Part shown: in pieces, positions 5,218 to 6,525 of the stretch | Position numbering within the stretch: position 1 is the first letter of the stretch | How the letters are laid out: every line of letters starts with the position of its first letter | Assembly (NCBI GenBank): GCA_937982605.1 | Contig: CALJLC010000302.1 | Span: forward strand, 1-6,525 | Source of the DNA: an uncultured Gemmatimonadales bacterium | Lineage (GTDB): Bacteria; Gemmatimonadota; Gemmatimonadetes; Longimicrobiales; Gaopeijiaceae | DNA: 6,525 nt | Direction of reading: 5' to 3' | Position numbers and translations under genes: made by a program | The notes under the pieces: model-generated | The model's database searches: none | Told to the model about the DNA's origin: nothing | The model's input: only the letters and a program-made list of their open reading frames with translations

Positions 5218-6525
5218 ACGGTGGTGAGGCGGAGGTGGATCGCGGGGATGCTCGCGGGGCTGGGACTCGGCGCGGCTCCGGCCGACGCCCAGGAGCCGAG
5301 GCAGGCACCACCCGAGGACGGCCCGCGTTCGTACTCGGAGGTGGTCACCGCCGAAGCCGTCACCGACGAGGGGCTCTTCGATGTCCACCGCGTCGGCTCG
5401 ACGTGGCTCTTCGAGATCCCCGACTCGCTGCTCGGCCGGGACATGCTCCTCGTGTCGCGCATCGGGAAGGTCCCGGTGGGCTTCCCGGGCTTTCAGCCGG
5501 CCGGCGTGAAGACCGGGGAGCAGGTGCTCCGCTGGGAGCGCCTCGACGACCGCATGCTCCTCCGTGCGATCTCGTACGCCAACGTCGCCGACGACTCGCT
5601 CGCGATCTCGATCTCCGTCGAGGCCAACAATTTCGCTCCGATCCTCGCCGCGTTCGACGTCGAGGCGGAAGGGGAGGGCACGTCCGTCGTCGACGTGACG
5701 GACTTCTACCTCTCGGACACTCCCGCGCTCACGGGCCTTCGCCAGGACCAGCGCAGCGAGTACGGCGTCCGGGGCCTCGACGGGGATCGGAGCTTCATCA
5801 ACTACGCCCGGAGCTTCCCGCTCAACGTCGACGTGCGCCACACCATGACGTACAACGCGTCCGAGCCGCCGGCGCACGCCCGGGCCGGGAGGCTGTGGAT
5901 GGAGATGCACCAGCCGATGGTGCTGCTGCCCGCCGAGCCGCTCCGACCCCGCTACGCCGACAGCCGGGTGGGCTGGTTCTCGATCGAGCGGGTCAACTTC
6001 GGCCTCGACGAGCAGAAGGCCGCCACGGAGACCTTCATCCGCCGCTGGCGCCTGGAGCCGAGCGACCCCGCGGCGTACGCGCGGGGCGAGCTCGTCGACC
6101 CCGTTCAGCCGATCGTCTACTACATCGACCCGGGGACGCCGGAGAAGTGGGCGCCCTACGTCCGACAGGGGGTCGAGGACTGGCAGGCGGCCTTCGAGAC
6201 CGCCGGATTCTCCAACGCGATCGTGGCGCGGGACGCGCCCACGCCCGAGGAGGACCCGGAGTGGAGCGCCCAGGACGTCCGCTATTCCGTCGTGCGCTGG
6301 GCGGCCAACACCACGCGCAACGCCCAGGGGCCCAGCGTCTCGGACCCGAGGACGGGCGAGATCATCGAGAGCGACATCGTGTGGTACCACAACCACATGC
6401 GCTCGTACCGCAACCGGCTCATGATCGAGACCGGTGCGGCGAACCCGCTCGCCCGGTCGCTGGACATCCCCGAGGACCTCATGGGCGAGACGATGAGACA
6501 GGTCATCGCCCACGAGGTGGGCCAC
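5215..6525 (+). CDS. Secreted zinc-dependent metalloprotease, DUF5118/DUF5117/Met-zincin family (3'-partial)
   Basis: 437 residues are visible; the gene runs off the window end with no stop. The start is fixed by GGAGG at 5205-5209. An N-terminal signal peptide (MTVVRRRWIAGMLAGLGLG) with likely cleavage after ADA (residue 25) sends it out of the cytoplasm. The RRRW is only a weak twin-arginine resemblance. Residues about 38-85 fit DUF5118 (SYSEVVTAEAVTDEGLFDVH, then FEIPDSLLGRDMLLVSRI). Residues about 90-280 fit DUF5117, a beta-rich region. From about 295 the peptidase domain begins: PIVYYIDPGTPEKWAPYVRQ, FETAGF, GPSVSDPRTGEIIESDIVWYHN and MRQVIAHEVGH. The last five residues, H433-E434-V-G-H437, are the zinc-binding and catalytic HExxH. 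The third zinc ligand and the Met-turn lie beyond the edge. Family members are usually 800 or more residues, so about half is missing. Substrate is unknown; a role in extracellular or periplasmic protein breakdown is inferred. It is transcribed divergently from the kinase-like exported protein. Confidence 0.93.
   Translation, partial: MTVVRRRWIAGMLAGLGLGAAPADAQEPRQAPPEDGPRSYSEVVTAEAVTDEGLFDVHRVGSTWLFEIPDSLLGRDMLLVSRIGKVPVGFPGFQPAGVKTGEQVLRWERLDDRMLLRAISYANVADDSLAISISVEANNFAPILAAFDVEAEGEGTSVVDVTDFYLSDTPALTGLRQDQRSEYGVRGLDGDRSFINYARSFPLNVDVRHTMTYNASEPPAHARAGRLWMEMHQPMVLLPAEPLRPRYADSRVGWFSIERVNFGLDEQKAATETFIRRWRLEPSDPAAYARGELVDPVQPIVYYIDPGTPEKWAPYVRQGVEDWQAAFETAGFSNAIVARDAPTPEEDPEWSAQDVRYSVVRWAANTTRNAQGPSVSDPRTGEIIESDIVWYHNHMRSYRNRLMIETGAANPLARSLDIPEDLMGETMRQVIAHEVGH

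Noticed and set aside
4429..6525. A 698-codon minus-strand open frame spanning the end of the window
   Set aside because: It runs antisense through the metalloprotease and then out of frame through the kinase-like gene, crossing the divergent promoter region. Its composition is that of a GC-rich shadow frame.

Overview
The window is a very GC-rich, gene-dense bacterial segment. Codon third positions are strongly G/C, which keeps long antisense frames open. The protein set points to Gemmatimonadota or a near relative: a flotillin-like FloA end, an AcnA-type aconitase, a secreted DUF5118/DUF5117 'Met-zincin' protease and a secreted uncharacterised protein of a type I associate with that phylum. 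This assignment is inferred from gene content, not from a marker gene.

Layout. Bases 1-981 (+) are one uninterrupted reading frame. It starts inside the C-terminal part of FloA and runs, without a stop, into a small membrane-anchored proline/arginine-rich protein. That second protein has its own Shine-Dalgarno sequence and GTG start at 307. Thirteen bases after its stop, the convergent aconitase gene ends (995-3781, minus strand). A GC-rich hairpin lies at this convergent junction. Upstream of the aconitase on the same strand, after a 153-base gap, is a gene for an exported 357-residue protein with CotH/HipA-like kinase-type motifs (3935-5008, minus). A 206-base divergent intergenic region (5009-5214) separates it from a secreted zinc metalloprotease (5215 to the window end, plus). 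The protease is cut by the window edge exactly at its HEVGH zinc-binding motif.

How the genes relate. The aconitase is ordinary central metabolism (TCA cycle). The two genes flanking the divergent region both encode signal-peptide proteins and may share a control region. The FloA end and the small anchored protein look like a membrane-organisation pair, either separately translated or truly fused. I see no RNA genes, CRISPR array, insertion sequence or integrase. I found no convincing new multi-gene system. The points most worth a second look are the FloA/anchor-protein in-frame junction and the kinase-like exported protein.
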